Assembly (NCBI GenBank): GCA_963780165.1
Contig: CAWABB010000001.1
Span: 310,001-374,000 of the forward strand
Source of the DNA: CAWABB01 sp963780165
GTDB lineage: Bacteria; Bacteroidota; Ignavibacteria; UBA10030; UBA6906
Reading direction: 5' to 3'
DNA: 64,000 nt
The position numbers and the translations under genes were made by a program. A model generated the notes under the pieces. It worked only from the letters and a program-made list of their open reading frames with translations, did no database searches and was not told the DNA's origin. The number at the start of each line of letters is the position of its first letter. The first letter of the stretch is position 1. Positions 33,594 through 41,253 of the stretch are shown here, in pieces.

Positions 33594-35753
33594 CTAGCGA
33601 ATCAAGACAAGCCTGCGAGTCTGGACAAAATCACCCGCCTGGAGCCGATAGAGGTAGATCCCGCTGGCCAATTCACTCCCATCGAATTGCGCTTCGTGGT
33701 AGCCGGCTTCCTGTTCTCCGTGCTGGAGCACTGCTACCTGCTGACCGAGCGCGTTGAAGACTGCCAGAGTCACGGGCGACCGTTCCGGAAGTGCGTACCG
33801 GATCGTCGTCGTCGGGTTGAAGGGGTTGGGGTAGTTCTGTTCCAGCCAGGAAGAGACCGGGATCTCACGCCCGGCTTCATGGATCGAGGTCGTTGACTGT
33901 TGCGTGCGGAACACTCCACCCGCGGACGCCCCAGCGAACAGGAGCCCGTCAGAATTCACCGCGAGCGATTGGATGGATGGGAATGTCAGGCCGGCACTCG
34001 CCGGTTCCCAAAGATCTCCGTTGTTGGTGGAACGATACACCCCTTGCGATGTCGCTGCAAACACGTGACCGGCGCTGTTTCTGACGAGCGTGCGTATGTC
34101 TCTGCTAATCAACCCTGCGGACACCTCAGTCCAGGTGGCGCCCCCGTCCGTCGATCGATGCACCCCTCCGCCTATCCCGTAGAAGAACTCGGAGCAGCCC
34201 GCAAGGAGTGTGTCCCTGCCGACAGCGACAAGAGCCATGACCGAGTAGAATGTCATCCCCGTGGACAGCCAGGTCTGGCCGTCATCTGTTGAGCGGCACA
34301 CATATGTACCGTTGGACTGGTTCACCATGCCCACAAAAATATCCCCCGTGGAATTCATCGCCAGCGACGACAGCCAGGAACCACCAACGGACCCCCCGGT
34401 TGGTGACCAATTGCCGCCTCCATCTGTTGAGAGGTACACGACATTGTTCCCGGCTGCGTACAAATGTCCGACGGAATCTTCGAGGAATGCACATACGGTC
34501 TCTCCATTTGACCCTGCTTGCGCCCAGGTGGTTCCTGCATTGGTTGTGCGATAAATCCCCCATTGGGAGGTTCCTGCAAGAATCGACCCTGAGCTGGTCG
34601 CGAACAGCGCCCGAATATCAAACCAATACGGGCCGGGGTGAGGCAGTGAACCCGTACGCAACCATGCATGTCCATTGTCGGTCGTCAGAAATACTGCGGA
34701 GTCTGCGGCTGCGAAGACAGCATCCCTGGATTGCCATCCCGCAGGTATCGCTAATGCAGAGATGGAGGTGTTTGGCAGACCGACCTTCATCCAGGTGTCG
34801 CCGTCATCGGCAGACCGACACACGCCTCCACCCGATCCGCCACCCATGCTGGTTCCACCGGACACGCCCGCATAGATCTGACCACCGGGACTGACCGCGA
34901 GATACGACGCGGCAGGAAGACCGGTGCGGACCCATGTTGCGCCGTTGTCTGTTGAGCGATACACCCCACTGTCTTGCGAGGCCGCGAAAATATGACTTGC
35001 CGACGTGACAGCTATGGAGGACACATTGATACCTGCCAGACCGATTTGCCTCCAAGTGCTCCCGCCGTCCGTGGTACGCACGACACCGCCGCCCGAATTC
35101 AACCCTGCGAGAACCTCGTTTGATGAAATTGCGGCAAGGGCCCCCACCCAGACATTCGTCAAGGCCGTCAGGGACCACGTCTCCCCTCCGTCTGTAGAAC
35201 CCCACACTCCTGAATAGAACCCTCCCGCATAGATCTGGCCGTTCTGATCGACAGTGATCGCATCGGCATTCATCCCTGAAGCCACCTGAGACCAGGCGTC
35301 ACCGTTGTCTGTCGACCGCCAAACGCCACCTCCCGATCCGGCGAACAGAGTATCGTGCGGGTTGATTGCAAGGGAGGTGACGGTCGAATTCTGCAACCCA
35401 TTCGATAGAAGTTGCCAGCTGACGCCACCATTGGTTGACCGGTAAACGGCATTTGCGGTCCCGGTGAAGATGTGACCGCTACGGTTCGCAGCAAAGCAGT
35501 AGTAGGACTGGTTCGGAAGATTGACCTTCGTCCATAAGTCACCGCCATTCGTGGACTGAAACATGTAACCCGAACCGGTGCCCTGGAACGTCCCCGTGAA
35601 AATTGTTCCGACGGGATCCACGAAAAGAGAGGTCGGCGATCCACCGAGGGGCCCGCCAGTCGATTCCCAGGACAGGACCTGCGAGGCAGCGGTCCATGAC
35701 CAGAAGAGCATCGCTCCGGCAAGGAGACTGCGAAATTCAACATGGTGGTTCAT
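33594..35753 (-). CDS. T9SS-exported BNR/Ycf48-like beta-propeller protein
   Basis: A 719-residue secreted protein with a signal peptide (SLLAGAMLFWSWTAASQ). About fourteen propeller repeats follow, of the form GHIFAAT-x-GVYRSTNNG-x-WE (Asp-box-like S-T-D/N-G-x-x-W). The C-terminus is a type IX sorting domain (NYPNPFNPTTTIRYALPE ... GIYLYRLQAGDFVQTRR). It is homologous to the 9272-11386 protein but with longer linkers and no insertion in the tail. The start at 35753 has GGAGGG eight bases upstream and begins the signal peptide. The open frame upstream of it lacks protein character. A surface-binding or structural role is likely and no catalytic site was identified. Confidence 0.85.
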   Translation of the reverse strand: MNHHVEFRSLLAGAMLFWSWTAASQVLSWESTGGPLGGSPTSLFVDPVGTIFTGTFQGTGSGYMFQSTNGGDLWTKVNLPNQSYYCFAANRSGHIFTGTANAVYRSTNGGVSWQLLSNGLQNSTVTSLAINPHDTLFAGSGGGVWRSTDNGDAWSQVASGMNADAITVDQNGQIYAGGFYSGVWGSTDGGETWSLTALTNVWVGALAAISSNEVLAGLNSGGGVVRTTDGGSTWRQIGLAGINVSSIAVTSASHIFAASQDSGVYRSTDNGATWVRTGLPAASYLAVSPGGQIYAGVSGGTSMGGGSGGGVCRSADDGDTWMKVGLPNTSISALAIPAGWQSRDAVFAAADSAVFLTTDNGHAWLRTGSLPHPGPYWFDIRALFATSSGSILAGTSQWGIYRTTNAGTTWAQAGSNGETVCAFLEDSVGHLYAAGNNVVYLSTDGGGNWSPTGGSVGGSWLSSLAMNSTGDIFVGMVNQSNGTYVCRSTDDGQTWLSTGMTFYSVMALVAVGRDTLLAGCSEFFYGIGGGVHRSTDGGATWTEVSAGLISRDIRTLVRNSAGHVFAATSQGVYRSTNNGDLWEPASAGLTFPSIQSLAVNSDGLLFAGASAGGVFRTQQSTTSIHEAGREIPVSSWLEQNYPNPFNPTTTIRYALPERSPVTLAVFNALGQQVAVLQHGEQEAGYHEAQFDGSELASGIYLYRLQAGDFVQTRRLVLIR

Positions 35754-36387
35754 GGTGTCCCTCCAAGGGATAATGCTTGAGAAGGGGGTCTGGACTATCG
35801 ACGGGGATGCATCGCGCAGTGCGAGCTCCCATGTCCGCACGACGTCCCGAGCGTGGAGTCTGTAACGACACCTCCCGCCCGCTACTCCTGAAGCGTCAAC
35901 AAGAAACGTGTCGCGAAAGATGACACCCCGTCCCCCCGAAAAGCCAGTGCTTTCAGCTTCTTGGGTAAGGTACTCATCCCGAGGCCGAAGGAATGTCACA
36001 GAGTTGTCAATAAGAAGTCGCGAGGGGTCGTCGGGGGTGGGCTCTACAACGGAGGTACTGAATCAGGGTCCAGCTGCGGCGGCCCTACAGTCAGTGAATC
36101 AAACGGGCCCCAGGAACAGCGTGTGGCGGGAATGTACTCCGGAACAACCCAGAATTGCAAGGCCAGCACGAGAATGCGACCGGACAGAAAGCGACTCAGC
36201 AACCCATGTGTCACACAGATGCTTTCTCAATAGCCACATTTCGCTGGTTGAGGAACGCTGGGGGGGGGAGGGGGACGAATGATGAAGACGCCCTGAGAGA
36301 CGTACCCAAAGCCCCGGACTCAGCCGGGGCTTAACGTGTAGAATGGATTGCACGCAGGCCACATTGTGCGGCCTCCGGGCCTGTGCG
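35754..36387. other. Intergenic region, A/G-rich with a G-tract
   Basis: About 630 bases hold no convincing gene. A G-rich tract (nine G, A, five G) lies at about 36250-36264 and a GC-rich hairpin at 36309-36332 (listed separately). The right part is downstream of the isomerase-PF06439 gene and the left part should hold the promoter of the propeller gene. Confidence 0.45.
36309..36332 (-). terminator. Hairpin after the isomerase-PF06439 gene
   Basis: A perfect 9-bp stem AAGCCCCGG/CCGGGGCTT with a 6-nt loop lies about 55 bp beyond the stop codon of the minus-strand gene. Only three Ts follow on that strand, so termination may be inefficient or may need Rho. Confidence 0.5.
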
Positions 36388-37836
36388 TTACTGCAGCGGC
36401 CGGATCCTCAGATTCCGGTACCAGACGGGATGACCGTGGTACTGCAGGCCGATGTGCCCGACCCGCGGCATGTCCTTGTACGCGGTGTTGAATTTGTTCG
36501 GCGTGCCGTCGGGGTTCTTGTGCGCCTCCGTCCAGCGGTTCAGATCCATCTCGATGATCCGCTCGCCATTCAGGACGACCGTGATCATGCTCCCGCGGCA
36601 GGTGATCGTGTATCGGTTCCACTCTCCCGGCGCCTTCACCGCGTTGACACGCGGCGCGAGACAGTCAAAGATCGCCCCGCAATCCTCCCGCCCGACCTCC
36701 TTCTTGCCGTAGGAATCAAGGATCTGCACCTCGATCGCCGTGTGGAGCCACTCCTCAATGCTTCCCGTACGGAGAAACACGCCGCTGTTGGTGTTCTTCG
36801 CCAGCTTGAACTCCAGGTCGAGCATGAAGTCGCCGTAGCGATCTTTCGTCCAGATGTCCCCTCCTCCCTCTTTTGGCGAGAGAACACCTTCGACCATCGT
36901 CCAGCTTCCGGGAGTCAGGTCGCAATTCGAGAGATCGTCGACGATCAACCGCTTCCAGCCGCCCGGCTTCAACTCACCGGCCATCTTCTCAAACGCGGCA
37001 ACGCACTGACGGACCTCAGGGACGTTGTTGTCCCAGTTATGCTCGTACTCGATGGAGAACACCCCCTGGAACTTCTGCCTGTCGAGTTCGCGCAGCAGCT
37101 CCTTGACGTTTGCCACGCCGGTCCCCCAGACGACATCATGTGCTTCGGGGTCGCCGGCGACATTGAGGTCCTTGAAGTGAAAGGAAATGATGCGTCCTTT
37201 CAGCTTCTTGATTGCTTCCATGGGATTGATGCCCGAGCGGAGCCAGTGCCCGATGTCCGCACACGCCCCGATGCGGGGGCTGGCCCCCTTGGTGACTTCG
37301 AGAACCTTGTCAGGGTTCCAGTACGGCGAGGGTTTGGGATGGTTGTGAATGGCGACGTTGATCCGGTACTCTCCGCAGAGACGATCAACGAGCGCGATCG
37401 CGTCCGGCGGAGGCTCCGCCACGATGGTTTCGATCCCCATGTCCTTTGCGAAATCGAAGACCCGGCGACATTCGGCTTCGTCGTTCTTCAGCTCGGTCAC
37501 GCCGAAGTTGACCACCCGGACCCCGGCATCAGCGAGCATCCTCTTGACGGCGGCACGATCGCTCGCCGACAACGCCGGGCCCATCCCGGCGTCTCCCACA
37601 GTGCCACCGACCTTCTGGCCGGGATACGCTTCGATCCACCGAAGCCCTGCTGACGCGGCCTTCTCGACAGCCTCCGTGAATGTGAACTTGTTGAATGTCC
37701 ACGCCTGGACCGAGAGCCTCCACCCGTCGTACGAGTCGGTCGAGGGGTACAGAGGCGCGTCGTCCGAACCGGTGGAGGCGACTCCCTGAACTGCAAGTGC
37801 AAAGATCATGGTGATCAAAAGAATGACCTGTTTCAT
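36388..37836 (-). CDS. Exported sugar isomerase/epimerase fused to PF06439 (3-keto-glycoside-cleaving) domain
   Basis: A 482-residue two-domain exported protein with signal peptide (QVILLITMIFALAVQGVAS). Residues ~35-270 are a xylose-isomerase-like TIM barrel (AP endonuclease 2 family). Metal-ligand positions appear in METIVAEPPPD, AIHNHPKPS, CADIGHW and SFHFKDLN, and FSIEYEHNW follows. Residues ~285-480 are a PF06439/DUF1080 lectin-like fold (WTMVEGVLSPKEGGGDIWT, NTNSGVFLRTGSIEEWLHTA, VGHIGLQYHGHPVWYRNLRI). Characterised PF06439 proteins act on 3-keto-glycosides, and barrel partners handle the released 3-keto sugar. The fusion may perform two consecutive periplasmic steps. It starts 19 bp after a TAT-exported oxidoreductase gene. 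GGAAAGGA precedes the ATG. Confidence 0.88.
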   Translation of the reverse strand: MKQVILLITMIFALAVQGVASTGSDDAPLYPSTDSYDGWRLSVQAWTFNKFTFTEAVEKAASAGLRWIEAYPGQKVGGTVGDAGMGPALSASDRAAVKRMLADAGVRVVNFGVTELKNDEAECRRVFDFAKDMGIETIVAEPPPDAIALVDRLCGEYRINVAIHNHPKPSPYWNPDKVLEVTKGASPRIGACADIGHWLRSGINPMEAIKKLKGRIISFHFKDLNVAGDPEAHDVVWGTGVANVKELLRELDRQKFQGVFSIEYEHNWDNNVPEVRQCVAAFEKMAGELKPGGWKRLIVDDLSNCDLTPGSWTMVEGVLSPKEGGGDIWTKDRYGDFMLDLEFKLAKNTNSGVFLRTGSIEEWLHTAIEVQILDSYGKKEVGREDCGAIFDCLAPRVNAVKAPGEWNRYTITCRGSMITVVLNGERIIEMDLNRWTEAHKNPDGTPNKFNTAYKDMPRVGHIGLQYHGHPVWYRNLRIRPLQ

Positions 37837-37855
37837 ATGTATTCCTTTCCGTCGG

Positions 37856-39271
37856 TCAGAGAGACCAACCTTCCCTGTATTGCCTCCCGAGGAATTCATT
37901 CGCGGCGGGGTGATTTGTCACCTTCATCGCCGCCGAGTCCCACTCAAGGACCACGTTGTCCTTCGCAGTCCGGATGGCGATGTTCCCAAGCAGCATCGTC
38001 TCGGTCAGGGGGCCGGAGTAGCTGAAATCGGTCGTCGATTTCTTCCCTGCCTTGATCGCCTCGATCCATTCGTCCATGATGCCGGGTGATCGAGGGATCG
38101 TCTTGGCCGGACGCTTATACGCCTGCATCTTTGTCTCCGGGATGATGCGCGGATTCCCGCCGTACGCTCCGTGCATCAGCGCCCCCTTTGATCCGTAGTA
38201 GATGACGGCTCCGTCCTCGTCGCCCGTCCGGCGGCCCGGTTCCAGCTCCTCAGGCCGCGGCGGCTTGAGACCACCGTCGAACCAGGAGAGCGCTACGGGC
38301 GGCATCTTCCCTCGCGCGGGGAACTTGTACCGGATGATCGATGCCAGGGGAAACGTCTCCGCCTTCAGCTCGGTTGACGTCGCCTCCACACTCGTCGGCG
38401 CTCCCAGATTCAGCGCCCAGTACGGCTGGTCGAGGAAATGCGCGCCCATATCGCCGATGACTCCGGTGCCGAAATCGTACCAGCCCCGCCACGAAAACGG
38501 ATGATACGCAGGGTGGTACGGCCTCCACGGAGCCGGCCCCAGCCAGAGGTTCCAGTCGATCGTCGGGGGGACGGACGGAATCGCTTCGGGACGGTCGATC
38601 CCCTGGGGCCAGACCGGGCGGTTCGTCCAGACGTGCACTTCGGTGACGTCGCCGATCGCCCCGTCGGCGATCCACTCGTTCACCAGACGCGCGCCCTCGC
38701 CCGCGTGACCCTGATTTCCCATCTGGGTCACCAGGTTCGACTCCTTCGCGTACTTCGCCAGCGCCCTCGCCTCGGCGATTGAATGCGTCAGCGGCTTCTG
38801 CACGAACACGTGCTTCCCCATCTTCATCGCCGTCATCGCAATCACTGCATGCGCGTGATCCGGCGTACTCACCGTGACGGCGTCGATCGATTTCTCTTTC
38901 TCCAGCATGACCCGGAAGTCCCGGTACTTGGCAGCTTTCAGGAGCTGAGGATTCGCCTCAGAATCCCCCCTGACCGTGACGGCCATTTGCTCATCGTCGA
39001 CATCGCAGAGTGCGGCAATGACCTCCTTGCTCGCGGCCTGGACATCGGTCCGTCCCTTCCCACCCACTCCCACGCAGGCGATGTTCAACCTGTCGCTGGG
39101 TGCGACGTAGCCGGGTCCGCCCAGGACACGCCTCGGAACGATCGTGAAGGCCGTTGCGGCGGCGGTGGCCCCGAGAAATCTCCGCCGGGTCATCCCCTCA
39201 TTCGGCTTCGTTCCCTCATTCTCTTGCATACCTTCACGCTCTGGCATGCCTTCACCCTCTTTCGCTTCCAT
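37856..39271 (-). CDS. TAT-exported Gfo/Idh/MocA-family oxidoreductase
   Basis: A 471-residue NAD(P)-dependent oxidoreductase. The twin-arginine signal is TRRRFLGATAAATAFTIVPR, followed by the Rossmann motif IACVGVGGKGR. The Lys of the family EKP motif is kept in VFVQKPLTH (Gln replacing Glu). The substrate-domain segments IDWNLWLGPAPWRPYHPAYH and GVIGDMGAHFLDQPYWAL are typical of exported members in PVC/FCB bacteria. The proposed reaction is oxidation of a glycoside hydroxyl (often C3) with tightly bound NAD. The frame starts at 39271, adding an acidic repeat leader (EGMPEREGMQENEG) before the TAT motif. The ATG at 39193, directly at MTRRRF, may be the real start. The isomerase-PF06439 fusion follows 19 bp later. 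Confidence 0.92.
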   Translation of the reverse strand: MEAKEGEGMPEREGMQENEGTKPNEGMTRRRFLGATAAATAFTIVPRRVLGGPGYVAPSDRLNIACVGVGGKGRTDVQAASKEVIAALCDVDDEQMAVTVRGDSEANPQLLKAAKYRDFRVMLEKEKSIDAVTVSTPDHAHAVIAMTAMKMGKHVFVQKPLTHSIAEARALAKYAKESNLVTQMGNQGHAGEGARLVNEWIADGAIGDVTEVHVWTNRPVWPQGIDRPEAIPSVPPTIDWNLWLGPAPWRPYHPAYHPFSWRGWYDFGTGVIGDMGAHFLDQPYWALNLGAPTSVEATSTELKAETFPLASIIRYKFPARGKMPPVALSWFDGGLKPPRPEELEPGRRTGDEDGAVIYYGSKGALMHGAYGGNPRIIPETKMQAYKRPAKTIPRSPGIMDEWIEAIKAGKKSTTDFSYSGPLTETMLLGNIAIRTAKDNVVLEWDSAAMKVTNHPAANEFLGRQYREGWSL

Positions 39272-39376
39272 GATTGCCCTTTCAAGAAGAAGAACTGGAT
39301 GGATCTCAACTCTATTACGGAGAAACCCTGACATTCTCAATAGCCTACCGCAAATCCGTCCTGTCAATAGAACTGG

Positions 39377-39506
39377 ACTTAAGGACCGGACCTGAGGACC
39401 GGACTTGAGAACCAGACCTGAGGACCAGACCTGAGGACCGGACCTGAGGACCAGACCTGAGGACTGGACTTGAGAACCAGAGGTGAGGACCGGACTTGAG
39501 AATGGG
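39377..39506. repeat. 13-bp tandem repeat, about ten copies
   Basis: Ten contiguous 13-bp units close to ACCTGAGGACCAG fill the space between the divergent oxidoreductase and GT2 genes. Variants are at a few fixed positions (CCT/CTT, GGACC/GAACC, AG/GG ends). The last units are more diverged, and the array stops ~35 bp before the GT2 start. Confidence 0.85.
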
Positions 39507-39542
39507 ACTTGCAGCCGGCCTCGCGACTGACTACCTTCCACC

Positions 39543-40268
39543 ATGCCCGGGCTCTCGATCGTCATACCGACCTTTGACGAGGAACGCAAAATCGCGCGCG
39601 ACGTGCGCGAGGCCGGGACGTTCCTCGCCTCAAACGGACTCTCCGGCGAGGTCATCGTGTCCGACGACGGAAGCTCGGACGGAACCGTGCGAGCGGCGCG
39701 CGAAGCCACCCTCCCCCCCGGGATACGATGTTCTGTCATTCCTGCCCCCGCACATCGCGGAAAGGGAGCGGCGGTGCGCACCGGGATCCTATCCTCAGAC
39801 GGGGAATACGTCATGTTCGCCGACAGCGGCATGACCGTCCCCTATCACCATGCGCTCAGGGGCCTCCGCCTCATCCAGAACGGCACGTGCGAACTCGCGC
39901 ATGGGTCACGAGAGCTTCCGGAGAGCGTCATCGTCCGCGACAAAGACAGCGATCGCAAAGCCCTCTCCTCGCTCTTCCGCAGCCTGGCCGTCCACTGGCT
40001 GCACATCCCCTCTTCGCTGACAGACACGCAATGCGGTTTCAAACTATACCGCGGTGATGTCGCCCGCCGGCTCTATGCATCCTGCGAGACGGAGGGGTTC
40101 GTGTTCGACATCGAGATCATACTCCGGGCGCTGAACGAGGGGCTGAGGATCCGCGAGTTCCCCGTCGAGTGGTCCTGCGACCGCGACAGCCGGCTGGGCC
40201 TTCGGCGAAATGCAGGCGAGATATTGAATGACCTGCTGCGGCTGAAGAATCTGGCCGTCAGGCGGTAG
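39543..40268 (+). CDS. Glycosyltransferase family 2 (dolichyl/polyprenyl-phosphate sugar transferase-like)
   Basis: A 241-residue GT-A glycosyltransferase. The N-terminus MPGLSIVIPTFDEERKIARD begins the nucleotide-binding fold. VIVSDDGSSDGT holds the first acidic motif and YVMFADSGM the position of the metal-binding DxD (here ADS). TDTQCGFKLYRGDVARRLY with GFVFDIEI is the signature of ALG5/dolichyl-phosphate glucosyltransferase-like members. It probably loads a sugar onto a polyprenyl phosphate at the inner membrane, which suits the Agl23-type protein encoded in the opposing operon. It has no membrane helix and no clear ribosome-binding site. Its stop overlaps the apbE stop on the other strand by 11 bp. 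Confidence 0.9.
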   Translation: MPGLSIVIPTFDEERKIARDVREAGTFLASNGLSGEVIVSDDGSSDGTVRAAREATLPPGIRCSVIPAPAHRGKGAAVRTGILSSDGEYVMFADSGMTVPYHHALRGLRLIQNGTCELAHGSRELPESVIVRDKDSDRKALSSLFRSLAVHWLHIPSSLTDTQCGFKLYRGDVARRLYASCETEGFVFDIEIILRALNEGLRIREFPVEWSCDRDSRLGLRRNAGEILNDLLRLKNLAVRR

Positions 40269-41253
40269 CCCAGACACCGAATCTCAGGACACCAACTGCG
40301 CCTTCTCTGGCTCCAGGCGCATCCGCATCTCCGGCGCTTCCCCCCAGTACAATCGCGCGCAGGCGACTGTCACGCCCGATCATCGTCCGGATGTCCTCTT
40401 CAGTCATGACCATGCTCGCCGTCGAGAGCGCGTCGCTCCGCGCGGCTGACTCCGAGATGACCCATGCCGCACCTCGACCATCGACAGGAACTCCGCGGCG
40501 CGGATCGATGATGTGCCTCCCCTTCTTGATTCCGGATCCGCCCAACCCTGACTCGGTTAGAACGACCCTCTCGATCACTTCTGACATCCGTTCAGGATCA
40601 CTCAACGTCACCGGCCAACCCGGCTCCCCGCCAAGCCGGCCGAACGCAAAGACTGAACTTGTCCCGCCGTGAACAAGCGCGGAGCCGACTCCCCACTCCT
40701 TCAGAAGCTCGATGGCCCGATCGACTGCGTACCCCTTCCCGATCGCGCCGAGATCAATGAGCGGAACGGAGGCACCCACATGGACGGTCATCAAAGCTTC
40801 ATCCAGCTCCAGAGATGACATTCCTGTCCGTTCCACCGCCTTCGCAACTTCTTCGGGCGTCGGATGACGGAGGGACTTGTCCTGCGCGACCCAGCACTCC
40901 ATCAGCGACCCGAGGGTGACGTCGAACGCACCACCGGTCTCTTCCCAGTATTGGATGCTGAGCCTCAAACACTCGAATGTGTCCAGTCCGACGGTGGTGC
41001 TCCCGTGCGGCTCGAGGTTGTTGATCCGGGCGATATCGCTGTTCGCCGAATACCGGCTCAGCTCCTGTTCGATCCAGTCGATTTCTTCAAAGACGGCGCG
41101 GGCGGCACCCCCTGCAAACGCGGGCTCCTCCCCCGCAATCATGATCTCGAACATGGTCGCCATCGCACGATGATGAAACCGGAGGAAGCCGCTGCCCTGA
41201 TCCATGCCCCGGTTTGCCCCGTCGGCCACGCCGTCGCTCCCTGTCCCGTTCAT
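40258..41253 (-). CDS. apbE: FAD:protein FMN transferase (ApbE family)
   Basis: A 331-residue ApbE-family protein that attaches FMN from FAD covalently to a Thr/Ser of a target protein. Seen are FHHRAMATMFEIMIAG, EQELSRYSANSDIARIN, PLIDLGAIGKGYAVDRA, GRHIIDPRRG and the Mg-binding ARSDALSTA. Unlike many homologues it has no signal peptide or lipobox, so it may act in the cytoplasm unless another start is used. It ends the multiheme-cytochrome gene run and its ATG overlaps the upstream stop (ATGA). No flavinylation motif (D-x-x-S/T-G-A-T) was recognised in the adjacent proteins. Confidence 0.92.
   Translation of the reverse strand: MNGTGSDGVADGANRGMDQGSGFLRFHHRAMATMFEIMIAGEEPAFAGGAARAVFEEIDWIEQELSRYSANSDIARINNLEPHGSTTVGLDTFECLRLSIQYWEETGGAFDVTLGSLMECWVAQDKSLRHPTPEEVAKAVERTGMSSLELDEALMTVHVGASVPLIDLGAIGKGYAVDRAIELLKEWGVGSALVHGGTSSVFAFGRLGGEPGWPVTLSDPERMSEVIERVVLTESGLGGSGIKKGRHIIDPRRGVPVDGRGAAWVISESAARSDALSTASMVMTEEDIRTMIGRDSRLRAIVLGGSAGDADAPGAREGAVGVLRFGVWATA

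Noticed and set aside
36249..36264. G-tract as a phase-variation switch
   Set aside because: It lies in an intergenic region ~500 bp from the nearest start codon with no promoter elements around it, so no switching role can be supported.
39377..39506. Possible CRISPR array
   Set aside because: Units are 13 bp, contiguous and without spacers, and no cas genes are present.
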